DNA from: Gluconacetobacter liquefaciens
GTDB lineage: Bacteria > Pseudomonadota > Alphaproteobacteria > Acetobacterales > Acetobacteraceae
Reading direction: 5' to 3'
NCBI RefSeq assembly: GCF_003350405.1
Contig: NZ_QQAW01000016.1
Span: forward strand, 1 to 52,725
Length of the DNA: 52,725 nt
A model generated the notes under the pieces. It had not been told where the DNA came from, did not search any database, and saw only the letters and a list, made by a program, of their open reading frames with translations. Position numbers and translations under genes: made by a program. Shown one piece after another: positions 42,157 to 51,973 of this stretch (within the stretch, counting starts at the first letter, position 1; each line of letters starts with the position of its first letter).

Positions 42157-42736
42157 GAAAATATCTCCATACACCAAAAGCGATGAGGCCGATCAGGCCG
42201 AGTTTCACGATCATGCCGCCACACCCGCTCGCGGGTGCCTTGAAAGCGCCGACAAGAGTTTGGGCACGCACCACTACCAATTGCAGGTCCTGCTGGCTGG
42301 ATGCGAGTCCCTGGCCGGTTGCGCCATCCATTCCCAGCAGAAAATCTTTCCCCGCGTTGCGCTCTCTTTGCAGGGTGCCGGTCGCGGTATCGACCGCGTT
42401 CTGCGGCGCGGCGAGAAATTGAGCAATGAGGGTCTTCGCCTGCTCTTCCGTGGGGCTGATCGGCTTGATAGCGTTCATAAAGTCCTGACGGCTCTTTATC
42501 AGCACGTTCAATGCCGTCGTAAGCGCAGTAAAGATCTGCGATGAATCGCGAATAACCGGTTCGCAATCCGGCCAGGATTGCGTATCCTTGCCCTTCATCT
42601 CTATCAGCTTGTCGACGAGGTCTCCAATCCGGGACTGAACCTCAGCAAAATCCTCTTTGGCTCCACGCAGAGCCGCCAAATCATGGGACACCCAGTCAAG
42701 GTCAAATCTTTGGCCAGCCGCCATATCCGTTCCCAT
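42149..42736 (-). CDS. Tail-anchored helical membrane protein of the FtsK operon
   Basis: 195 residues. A soluble, helical, charged N-terminal part (about 1-165) is followed by a single C-terminal hydrophobic helix (MIVKLGLIGLIAFGVWRYF), so the bulk probably faces the cytoplasm. It is the first gene of the operon and overlaps the FtsK start. The FtsK protein lacks membrane helices, unlike EccC, so this protein may dock the ATPase to the membrane (inference). The second in-frame ATG at 42724 is an alternative start. Family not recognised. Confidence 0.75.
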   Translation of the reverse strand: MGTDMAAGQRFDLDWVSHDLAALRGAKEDFAEVQSRIGDLVDKLIEMKGKDTQSWPDCEPVIRDSSQIFTALTTALNVLIKSRQDFMNAIKPISPTEEQAKTLIAQFLAAPQNAVDTATGTLQRERNAGKDFLLGMDGATGQGLASSQQDLQLVVVRAQTLVGAFKAPASGCGGMIVKLGLIGLIAFGVWRYFLG

Positions 42737-43082
42737 TCCAAATAATCATCTCTACAAGGCACCGGAAATTGGCGTCAGACCAGCAGAGACCGCACGCTGG
42801 CCATAGAAGTCGCACATTTTTCTTGAGCGTGCAATTCGCGATCCATTCTCCCATTCAGGGCAACACGCCCCCGCCCGCCGCCGACATATGGGCATCATGC
42901 GCCCTCCCCCGGACCTCGACACGCCTCCATTTTCAATATATTTCTACTTTCCGGTCAATAAGATACTCCTTCAAACGCCGTCGCCGCACGGAAACCCGAC
43001 CCTCCGGGCTTCAAGAGATCATTCCATAATGGGGGCATCCCCTGTCTTGTGTTTTTTCTGATAAAATGGGATCGGTGCCATC
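42737..43082. promoter_or_regulatory. Divergent promoter region between FtsK operon and membrane-protein gene
   Basis: 346 bp with no convincing gene, noticeably more AT-rich than the surroundings at about 42930-42965 and 43040-43070. It must hold the promoters of both the leftward operon and the rightward membrane protein. A small hairpin GGGG-CA-CCCC-like stretch lies near 43031-43042. I cannot assign -35/-10 boxes with confidence. Confidence 0.45.
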
Positions 43083-44114
43083 ATGAATACAATGCAGTTG
43101 TCTCCACAAACGCTTTCGATTGCGCGACAATGGCGCAAATGGAAAGCCGGACCGGTCCTGTTTTTTATTTCAGCCCTATTTTTAGCCGCGAACCTTCTGT
43201 ACCTGGTTGCGCTATCCTATCCGCAGCCATTCAATGAAATAGCCGTCTATCGCATCATTTTCGGCATGGTGCTCACCGGGTTCAGCGGGGCGGCTCTCTG
43301 GTACGGCTGGCGTTTTTTCAGTCGTTTCTTTGACGGGGACAGCCAGTCGAAACGTGGCGTCTTCGGCGGATTATTCCGCTTCCTGGCGCTGGGCGTGCTG
43401 CTCAGTATCGTCTGTTTCGGCATTCAGGCTCTTCTGGTCAGCCAGATGACACGCTCCATGGCGACCAGGGCCGTCGGCAACCCGTCAATGCGCGGAACGG
43501 TCTCCGCCTATATAACGCCAGGCTTGGAAGACCCCCAGAACCCCCATGTCTCCCCGCCATCGGATATTGCGGTCCGCTCGCTGGCGAACCTGCTCTCGGT
43601 TACGAATTTTCCGTTGCCGTTCAACGCATCTCCCGATGAGCCCTGGACTGCATTGCTGTCAGGCCCGCGCTCCGACATCAATATCGGGCCGTTCATTGCG
43701 TTCTGTACGGCGCAGGCAGCGCAAAGGCATGACCGCCACGGATCATGCCTGACCAATGGCTACAACAACGTGCTGGGCGGGATGATTGTCAGTTTCTTTT
43801 TTATACAGGTTGCATGGGTCTGTGCCCTCGCCTGCCTTTTCAGCCTCGTGCGCGCCTGCTTCCTCTGGTTCCGCCCGGTCACCCGCCTGCCCGGCATCAC
43901 GTCGGCTTTGATCGTCTTTGCTATTGGTCTGGCTTTTTACGAAATCCCTGCCCACTCCAACTCTGGCAGCACGATTGACGGCATTCTCGCATCCAGCGTT
44001 TCGGGTGATCATGCTCCGTTTGTCTCACTATTCGTTACGACAATCGGCAGGGCCGAAATTCACGTCATCTCATGGCTGGCACCCCTGGCATCACTGCTGC
44101 CGGGACTGACGTAG
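43083..44114 (+). CDS. Multi-pass membrane protein divergent to the FtsK operon
   Basis: 343 residues. Hydrophobic helices at about 24-45, 55-80 and 97-117 are followed by a periplasmic or cytoplasmic loop of about 110 residues, then helices near 228-255 and 270-287 and a weakly hydrophobic C-terminus. The loop contains two cysteines (AFCTAQ, GSCLTNG) that could form a disulfide if periplasmic. No family recognised. The divergent arrangement suggests, but does not prove, that it works with the FtsK/WXG100-like genes, for example as the channel. Confidence 0.7.
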   Translation: MNTMQLSPQTLSIARQWRKWKAGPVLFFISALFLAANLLYLVALSYPQPFNEIAVYRIIFGMVLTGFSGAALWYGWRFFSRFFDGDSQSKRGVFGGLFRFLALGVLLSIVCFGIQALLVSQMTRSMATRAVGNPSMRGTVSAYITPGLEDPQNPHVSPPSDIAVRSLANLLSVTNFPLPFNASPDEPWTALLSGPRSDINIGPFIAFCTAQAAQRHDRHGSCLTNGYNNVLGGMIVSFFFIQVAWVCALACLFSLVRACFLWFRPVTRLPGITSALIVFAIGLAFYEIPAHSNSGSTIDGILASSVSGDHAPFVSLFVTTIGRAEIHVISWLAPLASLLPGLT

Positions 44115-44152
44115 GCACCCCGCCGGCAAAGCCGCAGGGCGTTACGCACCCC

Positions 44153-44195
44153 AATAAAAAACGCTCTGTGCAAGTCATAAGACTCACACAGAGCG
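44153..44195 (-). terminator. Rho-independent terminator after leuB
   Basis: CGCTCTGTG / CACAGAGCG (44162-44195) with an inner AGTC/GACT extension forms a long stem. On the minus strand it is followed by TTTTTT (complement of 44156-44161). It lies 51 nt after leuB and could also end the convergent membrane-protein transcript. Confidence 0.92.
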
Positions 44196-44245
44196 CAATC
44201 GGGACATGACCTTGCGTGCCGCGCCCCAGAGCGGCACGGCCATTC

Positions 44246-45358
44246 TCAACCGTTCAGCTTGTCCAGTTCGCGCACCACGGCCTCGCCCATCACGGACGTA
44301 CCGACCTGGGCCATGCCCGGGCTCATGATGTCGGCGGTCCGCAGCCCGCTGGCCAGCACGTTGGCCACCGCCTGCTCGATCAGCGCGGCTTCCGCTTCCA
44401 TCGCGAAGGAATAGCGCAGCAGCATCGCGAACGAGAGGATCTGCGCCAGCGGATTGGCGATCCCCTTGCCGGCGATATCCGGCGCACTGCCATGGATCGG
44501 CTCATACAGCGCCGGACGTCGCCCTTCGCCGTCCACCGCACCCAGCGTGGCCGAAGGCAGCATGCCCAGGCTGCCGGTCAGCATCGATGCCAGGTCAGAG
44601 AGCAGGTCGCCGAACAGGTTGCCGGTCACGATCACGTCGAACTGGCGCGGATTGCGCACAAGCTGCATGGCGCAATTATCGGCCAGCATGTGGGTCAGTT
44701 CCACATCGGCATACTCGCGGGCATGCAGCGCGGTCACGACCTCCTTCCACAGCAGGCCGCTTTCCATCACGTTGCATTTCTCGACCGAGCAGACGCGCTT
44801 GCCGCGCTGGCGTGCCAGGTCGAAGGCCACCCGCGCCACACGCTCGATCTCGGACGTGGTGTAGATTTCGGTATTGATGCCGCGCTTCGTGCCGTCCGGC
44901 AGCGTCTCGATGCCGCGCGGCGTGCCGAAATAGATGCCGCCCACCGATTCGCGGACGATCATGATATCCAGCCCGGCGACAACTTCGGGCTTCAGCGTGC
45001 TGGCCTCGGCCAGGGCATCGAACACCTTGGCGGGGCGCAGGTTGGCGAACAGCCCCAGTTCCTGCCGCAATTTCAGGATCGCGACCTCCGGCCGGAGGTC
45101 GAAGCCGACCGACGCCCATTTCGGATCGCCGACCGAGCCGAACAGTACCGCATCCGCCGCGCGGGCTGCCACGATCACCTCATCACGGATCGGCACGCCA
45201 TGCACAGCCAGCGACGCACCACCGACCAGATCCTCGGAAATATCGAAGGCAATCCCACGCGCCCGGCCCATCCACGCCACGACGCGCGCGACCTCGGTCA
45301 TCACCTCGGGGCCGATCCCGTCGCCGGGCAGGACAAGGAGCTTTTTGGTAACGGTCAT
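44246..45358 (-). CDS. leuB: 3-isopropylmalate dehydrogenase
   Basis: A 370-residue NAD-dependent enzyme of leucine synthesis. Visible: [34 protein letters not shown], the catalytic-lysine block [23 protein letters not shown] and [18 protein letters not shown]. The residue after the lysine is cysteine, where alanine is common. Last gene of leuCDB; 43 bp after leuD. Confidence 0.97.
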   Translation of the reverse strand: MTVTKKLLVLPGDGIGPEVMTEVARVVAWMGRARGIAFDISEDLVGGASLAVHGVPIRDEVIVAARAADAVLFGSVGDPKWASVGFDLRPEVAILKLRQELGLFANLRPAKVFDALAEASTLKPEVVAGLDIMIVRESVGGIYFGTPRGIETLPDGTKRGINTEIYTTSEIERVARVAFDLARQRGKRVCSVEKCNVMESGLLWKEVVTALHAREYADVELTHMLADNCAMQLVRNPRQFDVIVTGNLFGDLLSDLASMLTGSLGMLPSATLGAVDGEGRRPALYEPIHGSAPDIAGKGIANPLAQILSFAMLLRYSFAMEAEAALIEQAVANVLASGLRTADIMSPGMAQVGTSVMGEAVVRELDKLNG

Positions 45359-45401
45359 TTCTCGTTTTCCTGTCGTGACAAATAGGCGGCGCGTGCAGCG
45401 G

Positions 45402-46025
45402 TCAGTCTATGACGATCCGCGTCTGCCATGGCTGGGCCTGCCCGCGCGCGGCCTCGAACGTGCTGATCGCCCCTTCGTGCTGCAAGGTCTGGCCGATATC
45501 GTCCAGCCCCTCCAGCAGCAGATGCTTACGCAGCGGGTCGATCTCGAACGCGATCTCCTCGCCATCGGGGCGCACGACCACCTGACGCTCCAGGTCGACC
45601 GTCAGCCGGCCATTCGCCCCCAGCCGCGCATCGTCCATCAGCGCATCGCAGATTTCGCGCGGCAGACGGATCGGCAGGATCCCGTTCTTGAAGCAGTTAT
45701 TGAAGAAGATATCGGCGAAGGACGGCGCGATCACGCAGCGGATACCGAAATCCAGCAGCGCCCAGGGCGCATGCTCGCGCGACGAGCCACAGCCCAGATT
45801 GTCATGGGTAATCAGAATGCCGGCCTTGCGGTACGGCTCCCGATTCAGCACGAAATCCGGCTTTTCCGACCCGTCGGGATTGTAGCGCATGCCGTCGAAG
45901 GCATGCACGCCCAGGCCCGAGCGCTTGGTGGTCTTGAGAAACCGCGCCGGAATGATCTTGTCGGTGTCGATATTCGCTTCGGGCAGCGGTGCCGCAATCG
46001 CGGTCAGGACAGTGAATTTATCCAT
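45402..46025 (-). CDS. leuD: 3-isopropylmalate dehydratase small subunit
   Basis: 207 residues. It carries the swivel domain of the aconitase family: [31 protein letters not shown] and [13 protein letters not shown]. It partners with LeuC to isomerise isopropylmalate. It starts 3 nt after the leuC stop. Confidence 0.97.
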   Translation of the reverse strand: MDKFTVLTAIAAPLPEANIDTDKIIPARFLKTTKRSGLGVHAFDGMRYNPDGSEKPDFVLNREPYRKAGILITHDNLGCGSSREHAPWALLDFGIRCVIAPSFADIFFNNCFKNGILPIRLPREICDALMDDARLGANGRLTVDLERQVVVRPDGEEIAFEIDPLRKHLLLEGLDDIGQTLQHEGAISTFEAARGQAQPWQTRIVID

Positions 46026-46028
46026 GGC

Positions 46029-47432
46029 TCAGATCAGCTCCCGCACGTCCGTCAGATGTCCCGTCACCGCAGCCGCCGCCGCCATCGCGGGCGAGAGCAG
46101 ATGGGTGCGCCCACCCGGCCCCTGGCGACCCTCGAAATTGCGGTTAGAGGTCGAGGCACAGCGCTGCCCCGGCGTCAGCCGGTCGGGATTCATGCCCAGG
46201 CACATCGAGCACCCGGCCTCGCGCCACTCGAAACCGGCATCGAGAAAAACCCGGTCCAGCCCCTCATGCTCGGCCTGCGCCTTCACGATGCCCGACCCCG
46301 GCACCACCATGGCGCGCACGCCCGGTGCCACATGCCGTCCGGCCACGATCCCAGCCGCCGAGCGCAGGTCCTCGATCCGGCTGTTGGTGCAGGAACCGAT
46401 GAACACGACATCGACCGGTACCCCGGCGATCTTCTGTCCCGCTTCCAGCCCCATATAGTCGAGCATGCGCTGCATCTGCGCGCGCTTCGCTTCGTCGCTC
46501 TCAGCCGACGGGTCGGGCACCGTGCCCGACACCGGGATCACCGTCTCGGGACTGGTGCCCCAGGTCAGGACCGGCGGAATATCCTCGGCCCGCAATTCCA
46601 CGATCTTGTCGTAATGGGCACCTGCGTCGGCGGCCAGCGTCTTCCAGTAAGCTACCGCCTGCTCGAACGCCTCGCCCTGCGGAGCGAAGGGGCGGCCGCG
46701 CACGTAGTCGAACGTCGTCTCGTCCGGTGCCACCAGCCCGGCGCGCGCACCAGCCTCGATCGACATGTTGCAGATCGTCATCCGGCCGGCCATGTCCAGC
46801 CCGCGAATGGTCGAGCCAGCGAATTCGATCACATAGCCAGTGCCACCGGCGGTGCCGATGGTGCCGATGATCGCCAGCATCACGTCCTTGGCGGTCACGC
46901 CCGCGCCCAGCGTCCCCTCGACCACTACTTTCATGTTCATGGCGGGCTTCTGCAACAGCGTCTGCGTCGCCATCACATGCTCGACTTCGGACGTGCCGAT
47001 GCCGAATGCCAGCGCGCCCATGGCGCCGTGGGTCGAGGTGTGGCTGTCACCGCACACGATGGTCATGCCGGGCAGCGAAATCCCCTGTTCCGGCCCCACG
47101 ACATGCACGATGCCCTGGCGTTCGGACAGAAGCGGGAAATACGGCACGCCGAATTCGCGCACATTGCGCTCCAGCGTCTCGATCTGGTTGCGGCTTTCCG
47201 GTTCCTCGATCGGCAGGGTGCGGTCGGAGGTCGGCACGTTATGGTCCACCACCGCGATGGTGGCATCGGGCCGGCGCAGGCGGCGGCCGCTGATGCGCAG
47301 CCCCTCGAACGCCTGCGGGCTCGTCACCTCATGCACAAGGTGCCGGTCGATATAGAGAATGGCCGTGCCGTCCTCGAGCCGTTCCACGACATGACTGTCC
47401 CAGATCTTGTCGAACAGCGTACGTGCGGCCAT
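46029..47432 (-). CDS. leuC: 3-isopropylmalate dehydratase large subunit
   Basis: 467 residues. The three cysteines that hold the 4Fe-4S cluster are visible in [13 protein letters not shown] and [10 protein letters not shown]. Other family blocks are [31 protein letters not shown] and [20 protein letters not shown]. First gene of the leu group. About 150 bp separate it from rplS upstream, with a hairpin in between, so it may have its own promoter. Confidence 0.97.
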   Translation of the reverse strand: MAARTLFDKIWDSHVVERLEDGTAILYIDRHLVHEVTSPQAFEGLRISGRRLRRPDATIAVVDHNVPTSDRTLPIEEPESRNQIETLERNVREFGVPYFPLLSERQGIVHVVGPEQGISLPGMTIVCGDSHTSTHGAMGALAFGIGTSEVEHVMATQTLLQKPAMNMKVVVEGTLGAGVTAKDVMLAIIGTIGTAGGTGYVIEFAGSTIRGLDMAGRMTICNMSIEAGARAGLVAPDETTFDYVRGRPFAPQGEAFEQAVAYWKTLAADAGAHYDKIVELRAEDIPPVLTWGTSPETVIPVSGTVPDPSAESDEAKRAQMQRMLDYMGLEAGQKIAGVPVDVVFIGSCTNSRIEDLRSAAGIVAGRHVAPGVRAMVVPGSGIVKAQAEHEGLDRVFLDAGFEWREAGCSMCLGMNPDRLTPGQRCASTSNRNFEGRQGPGGRTHLLSPAMAAAAAVTGHLTDVRELI

Positions 47433-47527
47433 CGGTCTTCCCCCTTCGGAACGGCATGGCAGGGTACGGCCCCGCCGCCCGCGAAACCACGCGGACGGCG
47501 AAGGAACGAAACCCGTAGAATCAGAAC

Positions 47528-47566
47528 GATGCGCCGACCCGCGGCCGTGGCCGTGGGCGGCGCATC
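47528..47566 (-). terminator. Hairpin between rplS and leuC
   Basis: GATGCGCCG (47528-47536) pairs with CGGCGCATC (47558-47566), with further GC pairing inside. It lies 15 nt after the rplS stop. There is no strong T-run, so termination may be partial. Confidence 0.6.
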
Positions 47567-47581
47567 GGTATCAGATGGTGA

Positions 47582-47962
47582 TCAGGCCGTAGCCGTCACC
47601 GTCTCGCGGGCGCGCTCGGCGATACGCGCCGACTTGCCGCGACGGCCGCGCAGATAATACAGCTTCGCACGACGCACGGCGCCGCGACGCACGACCTTGA
47701 TCTCGGCGATCGTGGGCGCATACAGCGGGAACACACGCTCCACGCCTTCGCCGTTCGAAATCTTGCGCACGGTGAAGTTGCTGTTCAGGCCCTTGTTCGA
47801 ACGGGCGATCACCACGCCCTCATAGGCCTGGACGCGCTTGCGCTCGCCTTCGACGACGCGGACCGACACGCGGACCGTGTCGCCGGGACCGAATTCGGGG
47901 ACCGCACGCTCGGCGGAGAGGCGGGCAATCTCACCGGCCTCGTACTGCTGGATAATGTTCAT
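47582..47962 (-). CDS. rplS: 50S ribosomal protein L19
   Basis: 126 residues. L19 signatures are [30 protein letters not shown] and, later, [11 protein letters not shown] plus [18 protein letters not shown]. The protein lies at the 30S/50S interface. Last of the rpsP-rimM-trmD-rplS group. Confidence 0.97.
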   Translation of the reverse strand: MNIIQQYEAGEIARLSAERAVPEFGPGDTVRVSVRVVEGERKRVQAYEGVVIARSNKGLNSNFTVRKISNGEGVERVFPLYAPTIAEIKVVRRGAVRRAKLYYLRGRRGKSARIAERARETVTATA

Positions 47963-47991
47963 GGTCGGGTTCCTCGTTTCAAACAGTCTAA

Positions 47992-48738
47992 TCAGTGCAG
48001 CCGGTCGGGATCAGCCGCAGGGCTGACCGGATCGGACGTGTCTTGGCCGGTGCGGCGGCGATACGCGGCCCAGAGATCGGGCCGGCGGACCTGGGTCGCC
48101 GTCTCGGATTCAGTCTGCCGCCAGCGTGCGATGGCGGCGTGATGACCGGACAGCAGGATGTCGGGCACATCGCGCCCTTCCCAGCTCGCCGGCTTGGTGT
48201 AATGCGGATATTCCAGCAACCCGTCGGAGAAACTCTCCTCCGCACCGCTGGCGTCCGAGCCCATGACGCCGGGGATCAGCCGGACGCAGGAATCCAGCAG
48301 CACCAGGGCCGCCATTTCCCCGCCGGAGAGCACATAATCGCCGATCGAGACCTGCTCGACGGCACATGCCTCCAGCACGCGCTCATCCACCCCCTCGTAG
48401 CGCCCGCACAGCACCACCACGCCGGGGCCGCTGCTCAGGCGACGAACGTCCTCCTGACGCAGTTGCCGCCCGCGCGGCGTCGGATAGATCACCGGCCGCC
48501 CACCGGCCGCCACGTCGCGGATCGCGGCAGACACCACATCCGGACGCATGACCATGCCGGCCCCGCCTCCGAAAGGCGTGTCGTCCACCGTACGGTGCCG
48601 CCCCAGGCCATATTCCCGCAGGTCGCGCAGATCGAGCGACCACAGCCCGTCCTCCAGCGCCCGTCCGGCCAGCGACTGGCCGAGCGGACCGGGAAACATG
48701 CCGGGAAACAGCGTCAGGACGGTCGCCTGCCAGGTCAT
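47992..48738 (-). CDS. trmD: tRNA (guanine-N1)-methyltransferase
   Basis: 248 residues. It methylates G37 of tRNAs for Pro, Leu and Arg, including the tRNA-Pro(GGG) in this window. Knotted SPOUT features: [34 protein letters not shown] and [19 protein letters not shown]. Its start overlaps the rimM stop by 4 nt. Confidence 0.97.
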   Translation of the reverse strand: MTWQATVLTLFPGMFPGPLGQSLAGRALEDGLWSLDLRDLREYGLGRHRTVDDTPFGGGAGMVMRPDVVSAAIRDVAAGGRPVIYPTPRGRQLRQEDVRRLSSGPGVVVLCGRYEGVDERVLEACAVEQVSIGDYVLSGGEMAALVLLDSCVRLIPGVMGSDASGAEESFSDGLLEYPHYTKPASWEGRDVPDILLSGHHAAIARWRQTESETATQVRRPDLWAAYRRRTGQDTSDPVSPAADPDRLH

Positions 48739-49298
48739 GACGCCTCTCCGACGGCAGGGGAAACCTCCCCGGCCTCCGGCGACAGATCGCCCTGAACCTC
48801 GACCTCGTCCGGCAGAACCACTTCGATCCGGCCGGCGGCGATGTCGATCACCGGGAAACAGGCCTGGGTAAAGGGCAGGATCAGGGACGCATGCCCCTGC
48901 CCGCCGATCTCCAGGCTGACCCCGGCACCGTAATCATGGACGACCAGCACCGTCCCCAGGGCGTTGCCGCCCTGTTCGTGGACGGCCAGGCCGATCAGGT
49001 CGGCGAAGTAGAACTCGTCCTGATCCGGCTCCGGCAGGCTGGCCCGCGCGATATACAGACGGCGGTTGACCAGCGCCTGCGCAGCCTCCCGCGAAGCCAC
49101 GGCCTGACCCGCCGCGTCGCGCAGTTCGGCAATGCCGTCCCCACGCCAGCGCAGGGTCCAGACCTGCCCCCGGTCGTCGGTCAGCGTTCCATAGGCCGTC
49201 AGGTCTTCCGGCACGGTGGCGTAGCTGTGCACGCGCACCAGCCCCCGCACGCCATGCGGCCGCCCCACCACACCCATCAGGATACGATCGCGATCCAC
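48735..49298 (-). CDS. rimM: 16S rRNA processing protein RimM
   Basis: 187 residues from a GTG at 49298. The N-terminal motif [15 protein letters not shown] and the PRC-barrel segment [19 protein letters not shown], then [10 protein letters not shown], identify RimM, which helps 30S maturation. An ATG at 49277 is an alternative start. The C-terminal tail is short and acidic. Confidence 0.95.
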   Translation of the reverse strand: MDRDRILMGVVGRPHGVRGLVRVHSYATVPEDLTAYGTLTDDRGQVWTLRWRGDGIAELRDAAGQAVASREAAQALVNRRLYIARASLPEPDQDEFYFADLIGLAVHEQGGNALGTVLVVHDYGAGVSLEIGGQGHASLILPFTQACFPVIDIAAGRIEVVLPDEVEVQGDLSPEAGEVSPAVGEAS

Positions 49299-49335
49299 CG
49301 GTTCAGTCCGCCCGTGTCTCTATCCGTCCGTTGGC

Positions 49336-49686
49336 TCAGGCCGTGGCGGCAGCGGCGGCAGCGGCAGCGGCAGCACGCTCCTGCGCACGCTTCTTCGGCG
49401 CGGACTGCTTCGGCTGCTCGGTGTAGACCGGCTTCGCGATCAGGCCGGCATTGCCCAGGAAGCGCGCAACGCGGTCGGTCGGCAGGGCACCCTGCGACAG
49501 CCAGTACGTGATGCGCTCGCTGGTCAGGCGGATGCGGTCGGCATGGTCGGACGGCAGCATCGGGTTGTAGGCGCCCACCTTCTCGACGAAACGGCCGTCG
49601 CGCGGCGAACGGCTGTCGGCCACCACGATGTGGTAGTAGGGGCGCTTCTTCGCGCCGGCGCGGGCGAGGCGGATCTTCAGGCTCAT
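49336..49686 (-). CDS. rpsP: 30S ribosomal protein S16
   Basis: 116 residues: [25 protein letters not shown]-type start ([10 protein letters not shown]), [11 protein letters not shown] and [17 protein letters not shown]. The C-terminus is extended by an alanine run, common in this class. It lies 68 bp after ffh. Confidence 0.97.
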   Translation of the reverse strand: MSLKIRLARAGAKKRPYYHIVVADSRSPRDGRFVEKVGAYNPMLPSDHADRIRLTSERITYWLSQGALPTDRVARFLGNAGLIAKPVYTEQPKQSAPKKRAQERAAAAAAAAAATA

Positions 49687-49754
49687 TGAGGCAATTCTCC
49701 GAAATGAAAACGTGCGGAATGCGGTAGAGGGACGAAACGGTCTGCGCGATCGCG

Positions 49755-51140
49755 TCAGCCGAACGGACGGCCGCCGGGCGGTTTCGGCCCCTTGGGCATG
49801 AGAGCGGACATCCCCTGGCGCATGAGACCTTTCATGCCCAGCTTGTTGATCCGCTTCATCATCGTGGACATGTCATCGAACTGCTTCAGCAGCCGGTTGA
49901 CGTCCTGAACAGTGCTGCCCGACCCGGCGGCGATGCGCTTCTTGCGCGACGCCTTGATGATGGCGGGCGTCTTGCGCTCCGCCCGGGTCATGGACGAAAT
50001 GATGGCCTGATGGCGCTTCAGGACCGAAGTATCCAGGTCCTTGTCGCCCAGCGCCTGCTTGACCTTGCCCATGCCGGGCAGCATGTCGAGAATCCCCGAC
50101 AGCGAGCCCATCTTCGCGATCTGGCGAATCTGCGCGGCATAGTCGTCCAGGTCGAACTTGCCCTGCATCATCTTGAGGGCGAGTTTCTCGCTCTCTTCAT
50201 GGTCCAGGGTGTCGGCGGCCTTCTCCACCAGGCCGGCGATGTCGCCCAGCCCGAGGATACGGCCGGCCACGCGCTCGGGATGGAACTCCTCCAGCGCGTC
50301 CAGCTTCTCGCCCGACCCGGTCAGCTTGATCGGCGCGCCGGTCACGGCGCGCATCGACAGCGCGGCACCGCCGCGGGCGTCGCCGTCCATCCGGGTCATG
50401 ACCACGCCGGTCACGCCCACGGCCTCGTTGAAGGCGCGGGCGGTGTTCACGGCATCCTGGCCGGTCATCGCATCGACGACCAGCAGGGTTTCGGCCGGCG
50501 ACGTCTCGGCGCGGATCTCCCGCACCTCGTTCATCAGCGCCTCGTCGATCGACAGGCGGCCGGCGGTATCGAGAATGACGACGTCGAAACCTTCGCGCCG
50601 TCCGGTATCCATCGCCCGCCGCGCGATCTCGACCGGCGTCTGGCCGGGCACGATCGGCAGCGAGGGCACGCCGGCGCGTTCGGCAAGCTGCTGCAACTGC
50701 AACTGGGCGGCGGGGCGCTGGGTATCCAGGCTGGCCAGCAGCACCTTCTTGCGCTCGCGGGTCGCCAGTCGCAGGGCGATCTTGCCCGAGGTCGTGGTCT
50801 TGCCCGAACCCTGGAGACCGACCATCAGGATCGGCACCGGCGGCACCGCATTCAGGTTCAGCGGAACCGCGCCCGCACCGCCCAGCGCGTCGATCAGCGC
50901 GTCATTGACGATCTTGGCGACGGCCTGGCCGGGCGAGATGCTGTCCAGCACCTCATGCCCCACCGCACGCTCGCGCACCTTGTTGACGAAATCCTTGACG
51001 ACCGACAAGGCCACGTCGGCGTCCAGCATCGCCAGGCGCACTTCGCGCATCGCCTCGGCGACATCGGCCTCGGACAGCGCACCGCGCTTGGCGAGGCCGT
51101 CGAATACACCGGAAAGCTTACCTGACAGCGCCTCGAACAA
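49755..51140 (-). CDS. ffh: Signal recognition particle protein Ffh
   Basis: 461 residues when started at the TTG at 51140, which has GGGGTGA 7 nt upstream and gives the family start (L)[12 protein letters not shown]. The N-terminal helical domain is followed by the GTPase motifs [29 protein letters not shown] and [10 protein letters not shown]. The methionine-rich M domain at the end ([15 protein letters not shown]) binds 4.5S RNA and signal sequences. It targets membrane proteins. A non-ATG start is likely and would be missed by ATG-only prediction. Confidence 0.95.
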   Translation of the reverse strand: MFEALSGKLSGVFDGLAKRGALSEADVAEAMREVRLAMLDADVALSVVKDFVNKVRERAVGHEVLDSISPGQAVAKIVNDALIDALGGAGAVPLNLNAVPPVPILMVGLQGSGKTTTSGKIALRLATRERKKVLLASLDTQRPAAQLQLQQLAERAGVPSLPIVPGQTPVEIARRAMDTGRREGFDVVILDTAGRLSIDEALMNEVREIRAETSPAETLLVVDAMTGQDAVNTARAFNEAVGVTGVVMTRMDGDARGGAALSMRAVTGAPIKLTGSGEKLDALEEFHPERVAGRILGLGDIAGLVEKAADTLDHEESEKLALKMMQGKFDLDDYAAQIRQIAKMGSLSGILDMLPGMGKVKQALGDKDLDTSVLKRHQAIISSMTRAERKTPAIIKASRKKRIAAGSGSTVQDVNRLLKQFDDMSTMMKRINKLGMKGLMRQGMSALMPKGPKPPGGRPFG

Positions 51141-51303
51141 AGGACGTTCACCCCAAAAGATATCGCGCCACTGCGCGAACACTCGCGAGGCGGCGGTCCT
51201 GATTTCGGGGGAGGCTTACCCCTCTCCCCTCCCGATGTCAACGATTCCGGTCCGGGGCCGCCGTCAGCCGGCCACCCCGGGGGAATCGCCGCGACAGAGG
51301 TCC

Positions 51304-51822
51304 TTATTCCGCGTCGTCATCCTTGGGCGCGCCCTTGCCCGGCGGCGGCGGGGGCGGCGCGGTCAGTTCGTCCAGCTGATCGCGCAGCGAACGGATCTTG
51401 TCCTCGCGTACCTTCGCATCGGCGAGCTGCGCCGGGGTCAGGACGTCGTGGATCTTGACCGCCACATCCAGTCGGCTGTCGATATCGGCCTGGTGCAGGG
51501 TCTCGATCTGCTGGGTCAGCGACGTCAGCTTCGCCCGATCGACCGGGCCCGGCGCCAGCAGCAGGTCGCGGATCTGTTGATGCAGCGCTCCTTCCTGCTT
51601 CCAGTCGTCGCGCTTGCCCTTGCGCGCAGCCTGCAGGATCGCATGGATCTGCTTGTGCTGTGCCGGGGTCAGCTTCAGCCCGGCCAGCACCTCCATGCCG
51701 CCGCGCGCGCCCCAGCCACCGTGCATGCCAGGACCAGCCGGCGGCGGCATGTCATGCGCCTGGGCCACGGTCGCCGACAGGCCCGCCATGACCGTCACCG
51801 CCAGGATCGTCTTCTTGAACAT
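51304..51822 (-). CDS. Periplasmic Spy/CpxP-family protein
   Basis: 172 residues from the ATG at 51822 with GAGGC 7 nt upstream. It has a Sec signal peptide (FKKTILAVTVMAGLSATVAQA). The mature protein has a helical LTxxQ-type fold with two LTPAQ repeats (GLKLTPAQHKQI and DVLTPAQLADA), typical of Spy/CpxP chaperones and metal-stress sensors. The C-terminus is proline-rich and acidic. It is 163 bp upstream of ffh but apparently a separate unit. Confidence 0.82.
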   Translation of the reverse strand: MFKKTILAVTVMAGLSATVAQAHDMPPPAGPGMHGGWGARGGMEVLAGLKLTPAQHKQIHAILQAARKGKRDDWKQEGALHQQIRDLLLAPGPVDRAKLTSLTQQIETLHQADIDSRLDVAVKIHDVLTPAQLADAKVREDKIRSLRDQLDELTAPPPPPPGKGAPKDDDAE

Positions 51823-51931
51823 ATGTTGAGCCTCTATTTCCGTAACCGGCACGGGGCCTCCCCCGGTCCAACCAGGAAATCTAACCATGCAAAGCCGGTT
51901 CGAAATCAGGCCTTTGTGCTACGAAATGTAA

Positions 51932-51959
51932 GCATGCCGGCCACCACCGGCCGGCATGC
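51932..51959 (-). terminator. Hairpin after phoU
   Basis: A perfect 11-bp stem GCATGCCGGCC / GGCCGGCATGC with a 6-nt loop lies 15 nt after the phoU stop. On the minus strand it is followed by a mixed T-rich stretch (TTACATTTCG). Confidence 0.65.
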
Positions 51960-51973
51960 CTGCGGGGCATCCA

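Noticed and set aside
42156-42177. Longer N-terminus of the FtsK-like ATPase starting at 42177
   Set aside because: The longer start is also TTG, has no ribosome-binding site and overlaps the preceding gene by 29 nt. The TTG at 42156 has TGGAG at proper spacing.
44934-47657. A 907-codon open frame on the plus strand across leuB-leuD-leuC
   Set aside because: Spans three real genes of the opposite strand with perfect family motifs; no start signal of its own.
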